Assembly: GCA_037447655.1 (NCBI GenBank)
Contig: JBBHKE010002928.1
Span: forward strand, 1-64,000
DNA from: Zygnema cylindricum
Lineage: Eukaryota; Streptophyta; Zygnematophyceae; Zygnematales; Zygnemataceae
DNA length: 64,000 nt
Direction of reading: 5' to 3'
Both the position numbers and the translations under genes were made by a program. This document shows positions 21,667 through 33,362 of the stretch, one piece after another (within the stretch, counting starts at the first letter, position 1; each line of letters starts with the position of its first letter). The notes below the pieces were generated by a model that did not search any database, was not told the origin of the DNA, and saw only the letters and a list, made by a program, of their open reading frames with translations.

Positions 21667-22835
21667 TGTTGTTTTGAAAAGTTAGTTTAGTGCGTACGCG
21701 ACATTTTGTGCGCACGCGACGTTCATGCGTAAATTATTATCGGAAGTAATGTGGTGGTACGAATGGAGGTTCGAATGGATTTGCGGATTGGGGGGGTAGT
21801 TATACGATCGAAATTAAAGGGACTTGAGGAACTATTTGAGTGGTGTGTAATGTGGTGAGAAATGGACGGCGGATCGCGAAGCGATCCGATCCGAAATATT
21901 TGAAATGTTGAAAAATGATGTCGCTCGTACGAAACATAATGCGACATGCGTATTTATGGAAAAAGGACGCCGCAAGTACGGAGCGTCTTATTTGGCAAGT
22001 GGACGTGAATGCGTTTCGCGACGTCACGAGATATTTGACGACTCACGTGGATTTCGTTTGGATTTTGTTGCCACGCGGAATCGCGTCAATCACACAATGC
22101 TTATTTTTGGACGACCCAGATTCTTTGAATAAATTCAAGGAATCTCGTTGAGTGACGTAGCGTGACTCAACATACGATTTTGTGAGATTGTGTGTACGTA
22201 TAAATATTTGGTCGAACATTGTTTTGTCTTTTTGTGTATTAAGTATTAGTGTAGGTTTACTCACTTTGACATACCTTGAAGTATTCGGGTATACCAACAT
22301 TAATAGAGGTAGCAGGTAGACAGCGTACGGCTGGTATGCCTCCGTACATTCAGCAGTACGCTCTTGTATATATTTGTAGGACTTAGTCATTTTAGGACTT
22401 AGGAACCTTTTGGACCAAAAACTGTTTATGGTTATTTTTGGTAATTTTATCTGAGGATTACTCTCAGATCTGTTGGCAGAATTGTCTGAAATTTTGTATG
22501 TGTGTTCCTATATATACTGTTAATATTGTCACAGATTTGCAGGCCTATTGTGTGCCTGGTCTGTGTTTTAATTCATTGTGAAGTTAGTCTGTTTTATCAA
22601 AGTTCTGGCAGACTGTTTTTCTGCAACTTTGACTAGATGGTGTGATCACTCTGCTCATTATTTTTGTCTGAAACTTTGTGAGGTTATTTTTTAGCCTAGA
22701 AACTACCTGTGTTTGTAGTTTCAGCTTGTTTTGATATTTTTGTAGAATTCTGTGTTGATTCAAAGTAGGCTGTTTTTGGGTAGTCTGTGGTGCTTCCGAG
22801 GGTAAATCCATGGTTGAAAATGGCTATGGACAACA
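21667..22835. repeat. Solo LTR with ATAGA target duplication
   Basis: A 1169-bp insert inside element C's 3' LTR. It begins TGTTGTTTTG and ends GGACAACA, giving a perfect TGTTG/CAACA terminal inverted repeat, and is flanked by ATAGA at 21662-21666 and 22836-22840. Removing it and one ATAGA restores the LTR. No internal retroelement sequence is present, so this is a solo LTR. Its termini match the insert at 28843-29681, which also shares AGGACTTAG-type blocks near the right end. Confidence 0.88.
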
Positions 22836-23099
22836 ATAGATTGGACCCTCTCTCCCAGAGAGCTACTGTACAAAAGGTCAACTTTGACCCTCCATAACTG
22901 ACTGCTAAGGGGAGCAAATTTAGAGATTTTTTTTGCTATAAACTCAAGGGAGTCTTGCCTTTAGAGGGGTAAAGGAGGCGTGAGTTTTTGTGTGCCAGGG
23001 TGGCAGTTATTATTGTTGAAACACAAAGGGGTCAGGGTTATCTTAGAGGCTTCGTGTGAGCTGCCTACTCTGAGGACCTATGGAGGTCTCAAAGTTACA
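22836..23099 (+). repeat. 3' LTR of element C, last part
   Basis: From ATAGATTGGACCC to AAGTTACA, identical in layout to the end of the 5' LTR (8322-8586). It is followed by CCCTC, the right target duplication of element C, and then the continuation of copy B. Confidence 0.88.
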
Positions 23100-23104
23100 C
23101 CCTC

Positions 23105-23255
23105 CCATCCCCATACTCTATCTCTACGATTGGAATTTTTCTCATTTTAGTGAACATGTGTTTATCTTTACACATGTGCATAGAAGCACATGAGTCCACA
23201 ATCCAACGTGTTTCACCTCTCAATCTCCCGAAGGCACATTTCTGTTTCCGAGGTG
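23105..23255 (-). pseudogene. Copia copy B, right part (protease)
   Basis: Minus-strand retropepsin segment with VDSCASMHMCKD and a preceding PRKQKCAF. It continues copy B after the insertion of element C: the join CCCTC-CCATCCCCATA matches the uninterrupted sequence of copy A1 near 2916. The active-site triad D-S-G has become D-S-C. It ends abruptly at about 23255, where a plus-strand copia begins head-to-head. Confidence 0.82.
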
Positions 23256-25060
23256 GAGTGCTCTAAACTAACTTAACTTCAGTTAAAAGAGTGGCAAACT
23301 GGACCTCCGAAAGAAAAGAAGAAGGCCTTTGTGACGGAGGTACTTGAGGAGGAATTCGAGGATGATGAGCTCATGTTGGATAAGGAGATGGAAGTGAAAA
23401 CCAAGGTTAGAATTCCACGAAAACAAAAATGTGCATTCCTGGGATTAATGGGTGAAGAAGGTTGGATTTTGGATTTAGGTGCCTCTATGCACATGTGTAA
23501 GGATAAACACATGTTCACTAAAATGAGAAAGATTCATATCGTAGAGATACAATAAAGAGACGGGAGGGTAGTTACTACTACTTTGGTAGGATCGGTAGAT
23601 CTAAAAATATTAGTGGAAGGAAAAATATCTTTAGTTACATTCTTTGATGTATTGTTTATTCCTGAGTGGAACAAAGTTCTCATCTCATCATTTATGTTAG
23701 ATGATGAGGGTATTGAAACTAACACTAGGAAAGGAGTCTTTACTGCTAGTTTTGAGGAGGAAGTTCATTTCACTCAAAAAGGGTATCCAAAAGGGATGTT
23801 ACACTAATTTAAAGCAATGAAAATAATAAACTTTATTATGTAAGTGTTCATGATATAATATTGTGGAATAAGAGGCTTGAACATGTGCATGTAGATAAAT
23901 TAAAAAAAAAATGAAAAAGATGGGAATAATGAAAGGGATTCACTTTGGAGAAAGTGAGCATCTGAGTGACTGTAGTGGGTGTGCTCAAGGTAAGACACAC
24001 AAGTTACCCTTCCCAAAAACAACCACTTATAAAGGAGAAAAAGTTCTAGAATTGGAACACACAAAAATTTGTGGACCGGCAAAAGTGTCGTCGCCTGGAG
24101 GTAAGAGGTTTATGATGACTATCACTGATGATTAGTCTCGGTATTTAAGAGTATATTTTCTAAAAAATAAATCAGAAGCCCTAGAGTATTTTAAACAATA
24201 CAAAGCGTGGAGTGAGAAACTCCATGAAACCTATATCAAAAGAGTGAGGATTTATAATGGAGGGGGGTATATCTCAAACGAGTTTGAGGATTTTTTGAGA
24301 GAAGATGGAGTACAACATCAAAAGACAATTCCAGAAAATCCTTAACAGAATGATGTAGTCGAGAGATTGAATAGGATACTAAGTGAGAGTGTTAGAAGAA
24401 TGTTGTCAGATAAGAAGATAATAAATTTTTTTTGGGCTGAGGCAATGAATTGCGCTTATTATCACAAGAATAGAGTTTTTACTTCGGTAGTGAAATGACA
24501 AACACACTATGAGAGATTGACTAGCAGAAAACCAGATGTATTACACTTAAAGGTCTTTGGTACTCAAATGTTCAGTCTACATACCGATTGGTCAAACTGC
24601 AAGTTAGATCCTAAAGCAAAACCAGGATACCTGTTAGGTTATGATGAGGATGTAAAAGTGTATAGAGTTTATGATCTTAAAAATGAAGATATAATTTTAG
24701 TTAAGCACCTAGTAGTTATGGATGAAGGGAAATCTGTAGATCCCTTTAACTATACAATGTCAGTCAAAATCAGATTTGAGTAAAAAAAAATCAGATGACT
24801 TTGAGCTTCCTAACTATCCAAGTTTCCGAGAAGATGATAATCCTACAAGTACAAATCAGACCGAGGAGGAACAAGCTGTGCAACCTCAAGTGACAACTCA
24901 GCTAAAGGCGGAAGACATGGAAGAAATTTAACTAAAACCAAGGGAAAGGGGAGAAATCATTAGAAAGAATCCACAACACCCATCTATTCGAACGACAAAT
25001 TTTGAAGGAGGAAGGCAAAGCAGCAAAAGACTACAAGAAAAACAAGTTATTAACAAGGTA
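23256..25060 (+). pseudogene. Ty1/copia gag end, protease and integrase (copy D, 5' truncated)
   Basis: Starts inside the gag tail (ECxKLTxLxLKE) with no 5' LTR, primer site or capsid region. Protease reads WILDLGASMHMCKD, so the catalytic D-S-G has become D-L-G. In integrase the first zinc histidine is asparagine (WNKRLEH), CSGC is intact, and the first two catalytic aspartates are lost (EHTK for VHTD, IYNGG for SDNGG); the glutamate remains. The C-terminal region with LLGYDEDVKVYRVYDL is open (24517-24783). Stops interrupt the frame repeatedly. Integrase is therefore dead at several independent sites. Confidence 0.86.
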
Positions 25061-26720
25061 ATCAAATTGTCTTACCCAGATGAACCTTACACCTATAGAG
25101 AGGCAATGAACTGTCTGAAGAGGAATCGATAGAAAACAACCATTAATGAGGAAATAGCCTCAATAATGGCGGCCGATACTTGGGAGCCAAACAAGAATCG
25201 CTAGAAAACAACCATTAATGAGGAAATGGCCTCAATTATGGCGGACGATACTTAGGAATTGGTGGACTATCCACCAAACCGGCCAATCAGATGTAAATGG
25301 GTATTTAAACTGAAATTCAACCAGGATAACACCATTGAGCGCTACAAGGCCCGGTTAGTGGCCAAAGGATTTACCTAGAAAGAGGGAATGAACTACGAAG
25401 AAACATTTGCTCCGGTAGTCAAGCTTCCCTCCGTCCGTATTCTTCGCAATGATGTGGCAACAATGCACCAAATGGATATTAAGACGGCCTTTTTGCATAG
25501 AGAACTGGAAGACGAGATTTTTATGCAACAACCCAAAGAATTTGTGGAGCAAGGGGAGGAGAGCAAGGTATGTGATTGATCAAATCTCTATATGGACTGA
25601 AACAGGCGCCCCGACAATGCAATAAGAAGCTTGATGAGTTTTTTACAGGATTAGGATACATTCGGATCAGTTCACATGACTCAATTTATCTCTTTGAAGA
25701 TGAAGAAGGAATTTTTTTTATAGCAATTTATGTTGATGATTTGTTTGTATTAAGTAAGTCAATAGATAAAATTAATAAACTGAAAATAGACCTAAAAGGT
25801 AGATTTGAGATGAAGGATATAGGGGAGGCAAGATATACTTTGGGAATTCAAGTAGAGAGTGACAGAGATAGAAAGATAATCACACTAACATAGAAGAGAG
25901 GCCATTGGGAACATGTTGGAAATATTTCAAATGGACAAGGCTAATAGTGGTAGAACTCCTATGGAGCTAAAAAAAGAAATTGAGGGGAGTGCGGAAGAGG
26001 GTGTAATAATTTTGGATGATGAATTAGGTCCTCAAGAGTAGAAGTGAATGCAGACTATTCCTTATAAACAAGTAGTTGGCAACCTAATATATTTTATAAA
26101 TTGTACCCTACCGGATTTGGCTGCACCTGTAAGAGTGTTGAGTACAAGTCTGAATGCTTCCACTAAAAGAGATTAAGAGGCTGCTAAGAGAGTCCTCATA
26201 TATCTTATAGGAACTACGAATCCATGGTTGCACTTCGGTGGTGACAATACTGACATCACCACTTGGAGTGATGCCAGTCATGGGGATGCTCCTATGAGGA
26301 GATGTACTTCTGGATATATATCGTATGTGGGAGATAGGGCTTGTTGTTGGAGCAGCAAATAGCAAAAGGATATTGCCCAGTCCATGATAGAGGGTGAGTA
26401 TATAGCCTCTTGTTCGTCTGTGAAAGAATTGATGTGGTTGAGGTCTTTGCTTGTTGAGCTTGGTCATCTTAAAAGTTGTGTTCAAAATTTTTTTTGTGAT
26501 AATCAAGCAGCTATTGCCATTGCTGCAAATCCCAAACACCATTTTAAAGCGAAACACATGGATATTAAATTGAGTTTTGTGAGAGAGAAAGTAAAGAACA
26601 AAATAGAAAGTTTAGAGGTCAAACCAGATAGTGAGATGGTAACAGATATGATAACCTATACCTTCCCCTAAATTAATCTTATGTAGGGAGAAGTGTGGTC
26701 TTAAATTAAAAAAAGAATAG
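25061..26720 (+). pseudogene. Ty1/copia reverse transcriptase-RNase H (copy D)
   Basis: RT begins with KRNR, then INEE and MAADTWE-like words. A local duplication of about 70 bases repeats the AATGAGGAAATRGCCTCAAT block at about 25140-25260. The palm has MDIKTAFLHRELEDEIFMQQ and YVDD at about 25729-25740, and the RNase H part has WSDASHGDAP and a degraded STMEAEY (SMIEGEY). Stop codons lie at about 25580, 25893 and 26176. The final codons run into the purine tract as in the intact copy. Confidence 0.86.
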
Positions 26721-26733
26721 AAAATAAGGGGAG
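26721..26733 (+). promoter_or_regulatory. Polypurine tract of copy D
   Basis: AAAATAAGGGGAG directly before the LTR start at 26734, identical to the tract of the intact element. Confidence 0.75.
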
Positions 26734-27779
26734 TGTAGAAATGATTGGTTTCTGTTTGGTATTTTCTAAATATAAATTAGTGTAAAATAAAACAATAAAG
26801 AAGCAAAGGCAGCATGCCTATTACTCCACTCTCAAGTCCTCACACTTGTCCCAATCACTCTTTTACTCCACTCTCAAGTCCTCACACTTGTCCTAATCAC
26901 TGAAGACTGGAGAGGGTGTAAGAGTCATGGCTGCCTTAGCTTCCCAAGGAGACAAGGAGCAGATCACGTCAGAACTTCCAAAAGGGCTTTCGGAACTCGT
27001 ATTTGATCGTGGTACCTACTATCTGTCAGAGTAGCCGGTAGCCGTTAGCTTTGTCCTATAGTCTAGAACCAGTAATGAAATATATAGGGTGCGATAACTA
27101 TTTAAACATGTACACATAGCGAAATTCATTTAAGTGATAGAACTGATTTCCTGTAGCATGTAATCTGTTAGACGATAAATACCGCACGAAACAAATGATA
27201 TGAACATTTGTTTCAACGGCTTATATTCAAAGCCGATTAGATTCGACGGCCATGGTGCGAGCCGACATCGTTTTGGCTGCTTTCAATTTCCGCCTCACCA
27301 ATGGAAACATGGCGCTACCATATTGCCTCGCAGCATTTGTGGAGCGCACCAGAACGAGTCTGGATATGACAGGCGTCCACTTTCTAGCCATGTCGTATAG
27401 TGGCCATATAAAAAGTACTCCGCCACTTGTACCTTTCTCTACCACACAATCATTTGATTGGTGCCGCATTTTGGTACAAGGGGGTTCAGAGAGGGGATTG
27501 GGACTTAGACAAATCGTAGGTAGATGCCTCTCTCTTAGAGCACATCTGTACAAAAGGTCAACTTTGACCATCTATTACTCACTGCTCAGGGGATCAAATT
27601 AAGTAATTTTTTTTGCAGCAAACTCACGGGAGTCTTATCTTCAAAGGGGTGAAATCAATTAAGTATGGTGTTTGTCAGGGTGAGAGTCACTCTCGTTCAA
27701 ACTCAAAGGGGTAAGGGATATCCTAGGGGCTTCCAGTGAGCTGCCTACTTTGAGGACCAATGGAGGTCTCATAGTTCCA
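26734..27779 (+). repeat. 3' LTR of copy D
   Basis: 1046 bp, starting TGTAGAAATGATTGG and ending CATAGTTCCA. Shared late blocks include CAAAAGGTCAACTTTGACC and TGGAGGTCTCATAG. A short duplication repeats the ACTCCACTCTCAAGTCCTCACACTTGTC block (26835 and 26874). The inverted pair that forms a hairpin in other LTRs is not preserved around the TATTTGATCGTGGTACC block near 27003. No partner 5' LTR exists because the 5' end of copy D is missing. Confidence 0.87.
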
Positions 27780-28605
27780 TGTTGAAGTAAAGACAATGGG
27801 AGCCAAATCGAGACAACGAAATGTTCTCTGACATCCAAAGTGTATTGTATAGAGTGCTATTAGTGTTGGGTATCGACGACCTTTTGCCGATTTTTGATAT
27901 ATATCAAATTTTAGGTACCCGGTAGTCGATATATCGCTTCGATATATCAAAAATCAAAATATCGCGATATATTGCCAATATATCGTATCGCCAATATATC
28001 GAGACATTTAAAAAAAAATGAAAATTTTCACAGGTCTCCAAAGTCACGTGCTTTCGGACAAGGTGACTGTAAAATCTTTGCCGAAAAGAAATAAAGTTTT
28101 TTCCTGAAAGTCAGCAGAGTGAAGAAGATTTTTAAAGTAGATTGACGTGATACAATTGCGAAGTACACGTACATAATACGCAAGTGAGGATTTCCATACG
28201 AAAATGGTCAGTTTTCAAATCTTTGACGATTTTAAAGATTTGACCGTCAACTTACAATGAACCACTCAAATCAAAACACCTATGTAAATACTTATTTACA
28301 GACGATACGCGATGTAACTAAGGCCTCTTTAATGCAAAAATTTTACAGTCCGTAATATCACAAAGACCTCCGATTTAACCATACCCCAAATAAATAATTA
28401 TATGAATTACAAAATTAGTATTTTTTTTGTCAGTTACATTTTGCGGCATCTACCTTTAAGACACTGAAAAAAAATCACGTCGTACATGGCGTATAACAAA
28501 TTTGTCTTTTTCGCTAAAATTACATATTATATAGAAATATTAAATATTAAATTTAAAAAAATACTCTATATCACGATATATATCGCGATAATTTATGTTG
28601 GTCTT
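27780..28605. other. AT-rich flank with a hAT-like terminal sequence
   Basis: At 27861 the sequence TAGTGTTGGGTATCGACG starts a region rich in ATATATCG words. This resembles the terminus of the hAT-like element at 52659 (TAGTGTTGTGTATCGG). The inverse, CGATACCCAACACTA, occurs at 30548-30562 and 37025-37039, inside both gypsy LTRs. No gene is visible here. Whether this is one end of a disrupted transposon is unresolved. Confidence 0.5.
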
Positions 28606-28842
28606 TGTAATAGGATCTCCTACCTCTCAAAAAATCCCATTACTACCACTTATTTCAATCACACATCCCACACATTGGAAAATATACATTTACATTGGAC
28701 ATCACTCACATACGGATAAATTTTATATTAGAAGAAGCTTTAATCCTCATAACATTAGCTTGGTCTCTTGCCCTCGTGGCTCAACCTTTCTTATCAAAGT
28801 GATTTCCACTACTCTCCACTCTTAATAATTCTATCTCTTAAC

Positions 28843-29681
28843 TGTTGTCTTTTTGGAAAGCTTTCAGTCTCAGAGCAGCGCAGCAGCGCAGCAGCTATAC
28901 AGACAGCAGCGCAGCTGCTATACGGAAGAGCAGCGCAGCTGCTATACAGCAGAGCTGCGCAGCAGCGCAGCAGCAGAGCAGCGCAGCAGCGAAGCTGCGA
29001 CACAGACAGGACAAACGCAGCTGCGGTTACGTTGGATAAGATCCGTACGGACAACGCAGCTGCTACTATCTTGGATATGATTCGGTGCAAGACACCGCAG
29101 CCGCGGGTGATGTAAATGTGATCCGGTACGGGACAACGCAGCTGCGATTGATATGAATCTAGTCAACGGACGAGATTCATAAGAGTATCACAAGTGACTT
29201 AGCCGACAAGTATTTGTACAAACACTTAATCTAGATACTGAGTAATATTGACTATACAATGATAGATTGGGTTGGCACGATCAAGGACACGTAGATCTCA
29301 GTAGGTGTGTTGATTTTGGACGTACCTCTCAGGTACACTGTTATCGGCGGTAGAACACCGAAAGTATAAGACTTAGGACTTAGAGCATTTTTATGTATCC
29401 AGACTTCCAAGTAGTAAAACTGCAAACAGTTTTTGGGAAACTTCTGAGTATTATATCTTGAGTGTTGTCGGGTCAATTGTGCTGAAACTTTGGGAGTTGT
29501 CAGTGTTTATGCTACTCTATATTCTGATAGAGTTTTGTGAGGTTTGGATGCTTGTATAAGAATTGGTGAGCACTTATGAACAGCTGGTTGGTAGGATTCT
29601 TGATAGCTTTTGAGAGTGTATCATGTCTACTTCTACTACTACTGCTGCTCCTCCACCTGCACCGGTGGTTGTAGAACAACA
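28843..29681. repeat. Solo LTR with TTAAC target duplication
   Basis: An 839-bp insert absent from the partner LTR (which reads CTCTTAACTACTAAAAC without a break at 36201). It begins TGTTGTCTTT and ends AGAACAACA, with a TGTTG/CAACA inverted terminus, and is flanked by TTAAC at 28838-28842 and 29682-29686. Same terminal signature as the solo LTR at 21667, so one family has left two solo LTRs here. Confidence 0.9.
28866..29175. repeat. GCAGC-rich tract and 41-bp tandem repeats
   Basis: From 28866 to about 29010 the sequence is built from GCAGCGCAGCAGC and GCTATAC words. It then passes into about four copies of a 41-bp unit beginning ACAACGCAGCTGC (29011, 29051, 29092, 29133) and containing GATCCGKTACGG. 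Six-frame open frames here (poly-Ala, poly-Gln and poly-Ser types) come from the repeat and are not genes. Confidence 0.85.
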
Positions 29682-31068
29682 TTAACTACTAAAACACTAC
29701 TTAGTTTGTAAGAGATTTCAGTGCAAAAATGCCATTGCTCCAATTTGGTTTTAATCGCTCAAGACCAAGATTAGTTAGAATTTCCACAAACTTTTCCAAA
29801 GGAAAATATTTCTACTCTTCTGTTACACTTCACTTTTTATCCATCATCGCCCTTGACTAGCCATACCACTTCACTATTTATCCATCATCGCCCTTGACCA
29901 GCCAGGCCAGAGTCAACGCTCCGTTGAACAGGTTTTACGTGGGATAATCATTGATCAGCAAGGACTAAGACTGACCAATGCAAAAACGTGTGAAATCTCT
30001 TACTAACTACGTAGCACTTACCAACCAATCAAACGCTATGTTTCACTACATAACATTTACGTGCAAATGTGCGCGCCAAACGAAACGCGTCTTCGCACGA
30101 ACATGCGTCGAAAATTTCGCGCGCGAAACTACCTACGAAATTCCATTAAGTGAAAGTGACGTTTCGTACTAAAAATTGTACGAAACAAACAATCATGCGC
30201 ACTAAACGACTAAATGTTTCATTAGTACTTTATGAAACGTACACTCAAAATTTCAGTACTAATTTGACCATAAACCCGTTTCAATGATACCCACTTGTTA
30301 GTTTGACCCCGCGCTGTCACCTAAATACACCCATTGCTATATCTTTTCAATTAAAACTTCAAATCGCGCGATTCTTTCGCGGACGTCTTCCAAATTCATA
30401 ACTTTATTATCCTAACCTTTAAATACCCATTTACAACTCCGTTCGATCCACTATTACTGTTACACTCTCGGTACAATATATCAAGGATTTTACTCAATCG
30501 ATTTCAAAATATATTGAATATCGAAAGTATAACGATATGAATTTACCCGATACCCAACACTAACTACTGTTGTCATTTGACGGAATAGTATCTCATTTGT
30601 TTACCACAATTAGCAAAACTTTCCTTCCTCCACAATTCTCTCACCTCATCAAAAATCTTGCAAAACATTGAAATGGAACTTCAATTTTCCTTGAAAAACT
30701 CCCATTTGCATTCACATGAGGTTTCACTCATTCACATTTGAATTTCGAATTCGCGTTCAAATTCGCATTCAAATTCTCGTTTGAATTCACGTTTTTCACA
30801 TTAATTTGTGGAAAGATCCTGACCGCCTTCACATCATATGTAACCGAAGCGTCCAAAAAACATCCTCCTTTTATTAATTTTGTGGTTTTGCGTCCTAAAA
30901 TCAAACTTTTGGGCATTATTTTGAATCATTCAAGCTGCATGTTTTAGTCTCGTTAGATTTGTACAATTAACATTTTTTGACATTGTTGTGGATGGTAATC
31001 GCCACAAATTTCGAAATGATCTAAATGGAACAAATGACATATTTCTGCATTATCTAGAACAGTACACA

Positions 31069-32390
31069 TGACGATATCATCTCGATTACAACAAATGGTC
31101 CAATATACTTAGGAGCAAATTTCCCCGTAGGATCCGATTGTCCCTTGATCTTGTACCTGTAATGAGTTGTTGAAAGCCTAACCTTGTCACTTGTGCTTAC
31201 CATCTAATCACCCTGTTTGTGGTTAGTATTTAAGTCTTGCATTCTTTGTGCCTCGAATAATGTTTCCTCAACTGTTTTCCAAACTGTTTTAATGTATTTC
31301 TAAAACTCTGTTCCTGAACCTCTATTCTCTTGAGTGACCCCTATCACTAAGTCTAATGCTTCTGTGGGTTGGTATCCGTATGCAACTTCAAATGGTGAGA
31401 ATCCCGTACTAGCATGTTTACAAGGATTGTATGCAAATTCCATTAATGGAAGTTTAGATTCCCACCTGTTCTAAATTCCACTATAAACAATCATAAGCAT
31501 TTCCTCCTGTGTAAGTTTTATCTTTCTGTCTGTCCATCCGTCTTAAGGTGATAAGAGGTACTCATTTTAATTCAGTGCCTAAATTTTGCTGCAATTCTTT
31601 CCAAAATGCAGACGTAAATTTAGACCCCCTATCACAGACTATAGACAAGGGGGCTCCTTCATGTCTAACCACGTTGTCAAAATATAACTTTGCAATATCT
31701 ACAAGTGAATGAGTAGATTTGCAAGGGATAAAGATTGCCATTTACTGAACCTATCACCTACGACAATGATACTGTCATTTTTTCAAAATGTAGCTGGCAA
31801 CCGTGAGAATAAAATCCATACTAACAATTTCTTATAGTCTTTCGGGGATATATAAAGGTTTTAAGAGACCTCTAGGTTTCTGGTTACTAGGTTTACTCTG
31901 TTGGCAAAGGACACAAATTTCCATGGTTTCGACACCTGGTTTGACATCTTGGGCCAAAACAATCTACTCTGCAACCAACTAAGAGTTTTATCTCGACCTA
32001 GATGTCCTAAATGCTCATGGGCTTCCTGTAAAAGTTGTTTTCTTAAGTCTCCCATTTCACGAATGCATAGTCTATCCCTTGTTCGCAAATACAATAAACC
32101 ATATTTTATTCTAAAGTTTTTGACATGCCTCTTATTCAATGGGTCAGAATGCCCTTTGAAATATTTTTGCAAATCAAAGCAAAATAAAGATCTTTATCAT
32201 AACCATTTCTAATAGCATCTAAAAACAATTCATCCCAAACCATAACACTTATTTCACAACATCTATTTAAAGGATCCGCGGCTTCATTTGTGTTTCCAAG
32301 TATATGTTTGACATTAAATTTGAAATATGCCAATTTTTGCATCCACTTAGCCTGTCTACTAGTCATAATCTGTGCATCAGTTAATCATTG
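31069..32390 (-). pseudogene. Ty3/gypsy integrase (broken)
   Basis: Minus-strand integrase of the gypsy element. A zinc region reads HEHLGHLG followed, in a shifted frame near 31900, by CVLCQQSK. The core shows SMDFI and VCDRGSKFTS for the catalytic aspartates, then DGWTDRKIKLTQEEML, a degraded copy of the glutamate region. The C-terminal GKFAPKYIGPFVVIEMI runs into the LTR. I see no chromodomain after it. Frameshifts and stops separate these blocks, so the enzyme is dead. Confidence 0.82.
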
Positions 32391-33362
32391 TAGATAAGAG
32401 AGTGCCTTAATATCACAGTGAATTGTAAATTCTTTATTATGCAAATAACAACGCTATTTCACCAATGCATGAACAATTGCAACTAATTATTTTTCTTTTA
32501 CTGGATAGTATTTTTCAGCATCATTGAATTCCCTAGACTCAAAAGCAATACGATTAAAATGTTTGCCGACTTTTTGACTTATGATTACGCCTAGACCTTT
32601 ATCAGTTGCATTAGTAGGGATCACAACTTTAAATTCCCTAGCAGGATCAAGATACACCAGTGTAGGGGCAAAGGTCAACTTCCCTTTTAGTTCCTCGAAA
32701 GCTCTCTCCTGATCGACTCCCCACACAAACGTATCCTTCTCCCGAAGTAAATTCGTCAAAAATGCGGCGATCATACTGAATTTCTTGATAAATTTCTTGT
32801 CGTTCACCGTAATCTTGTTTAGACTACGATAGTCGACGCACATTCTCAACGTCCTGTCTTTCTTTTTGACGAAGAGAGTTGGTGCTCCGTACGGTGATTT
32901 GCGAGGCTGAATAAGTCTTTTCTCGAGGAGCTCTTTGATCTGTTTCCTTAGCTCCTCCTGCTAAAAGTAACTGTGCTTATAAATTCGTGTGACAGGAGGA
33001 TTACATCCAGGTTCCAAGTTAATAGCATGTTCCACATCTCGAGAAGGTGGCCTTTCTGAGGGTAAATCACTTGGGAAAACATCTTGAAATTCAAAAATCA
33101 AATCTTTTACAACAGCATCAGATGTATTTATGTCAATTACAAAATCAGATTTTTCTTTTTCAAGATTTTTAGTCATGTCTAGTTTAGGAATAACATCAAT
33201 GTTAGTCTTTTCTCCCCCTATTTTATCAGTAACTGCCTTAGTTACTAATAACAAGAAAGCATGATTTGTTTTATCTTTTAAATGCTTTTTAAATTGTTTA
33301 GCGTAAATCAAACCTTCCACTCGAAATTCGGCTATGTTATTTATATGATTCCTATGCAACTT
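32391..33362 (-). pseudogene. Ty3/gypsy reverse transcriptase-RNase H lacking the RT core
   Basis: From 33359 down: the spacer FEFQDVFPSDLPSERPPSRDVEH, a stop near 32961, the RT start [22 protein letters not shown] and [13 protein letters not shown], and then, with no frame break, [18 protein letters not shown]. In intact gypsy enzymes roughly 160 residues lie between those two blocks, including the YMDD/FIDD catalytic loop. All of it is missing at about 32797-32805. RNase H-like sequence ([15 protein letters not shown], then [16 protein letters not shown]) follows. The element cannot reverse-transcribe itself. Confidence 0.85.

Larger units (their letters stand above)
28606..31068 (-). repeat. 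3' LTR of the gypsy element, containing a solo LTR
   Basis: Direct copy of 35970-37545. On the plus strand both begin TGTAATAGGATCTCC and end with ACACA. Minus the 839-bp insert at 28843 and its 5-bp duplicate it is about 1619 bp, against 1576 for its partner. The minus-strand integrase reading frame runs into its outer end at 31068. It contains a run of Phe/Lys-rich repeats (AATTCGCATTCAAATTC near 30745) and the hAT-like terminus at 30548. I see no matching target duplication outside the two LTRs. Confidence 0.8.

Noticed and set aside
28768-29166. Poly-Ala, poly-Gln and poly-Ser open frames
   Set aside because: Generated by GCAGC and 41-bp repeats inside a solo LTR.
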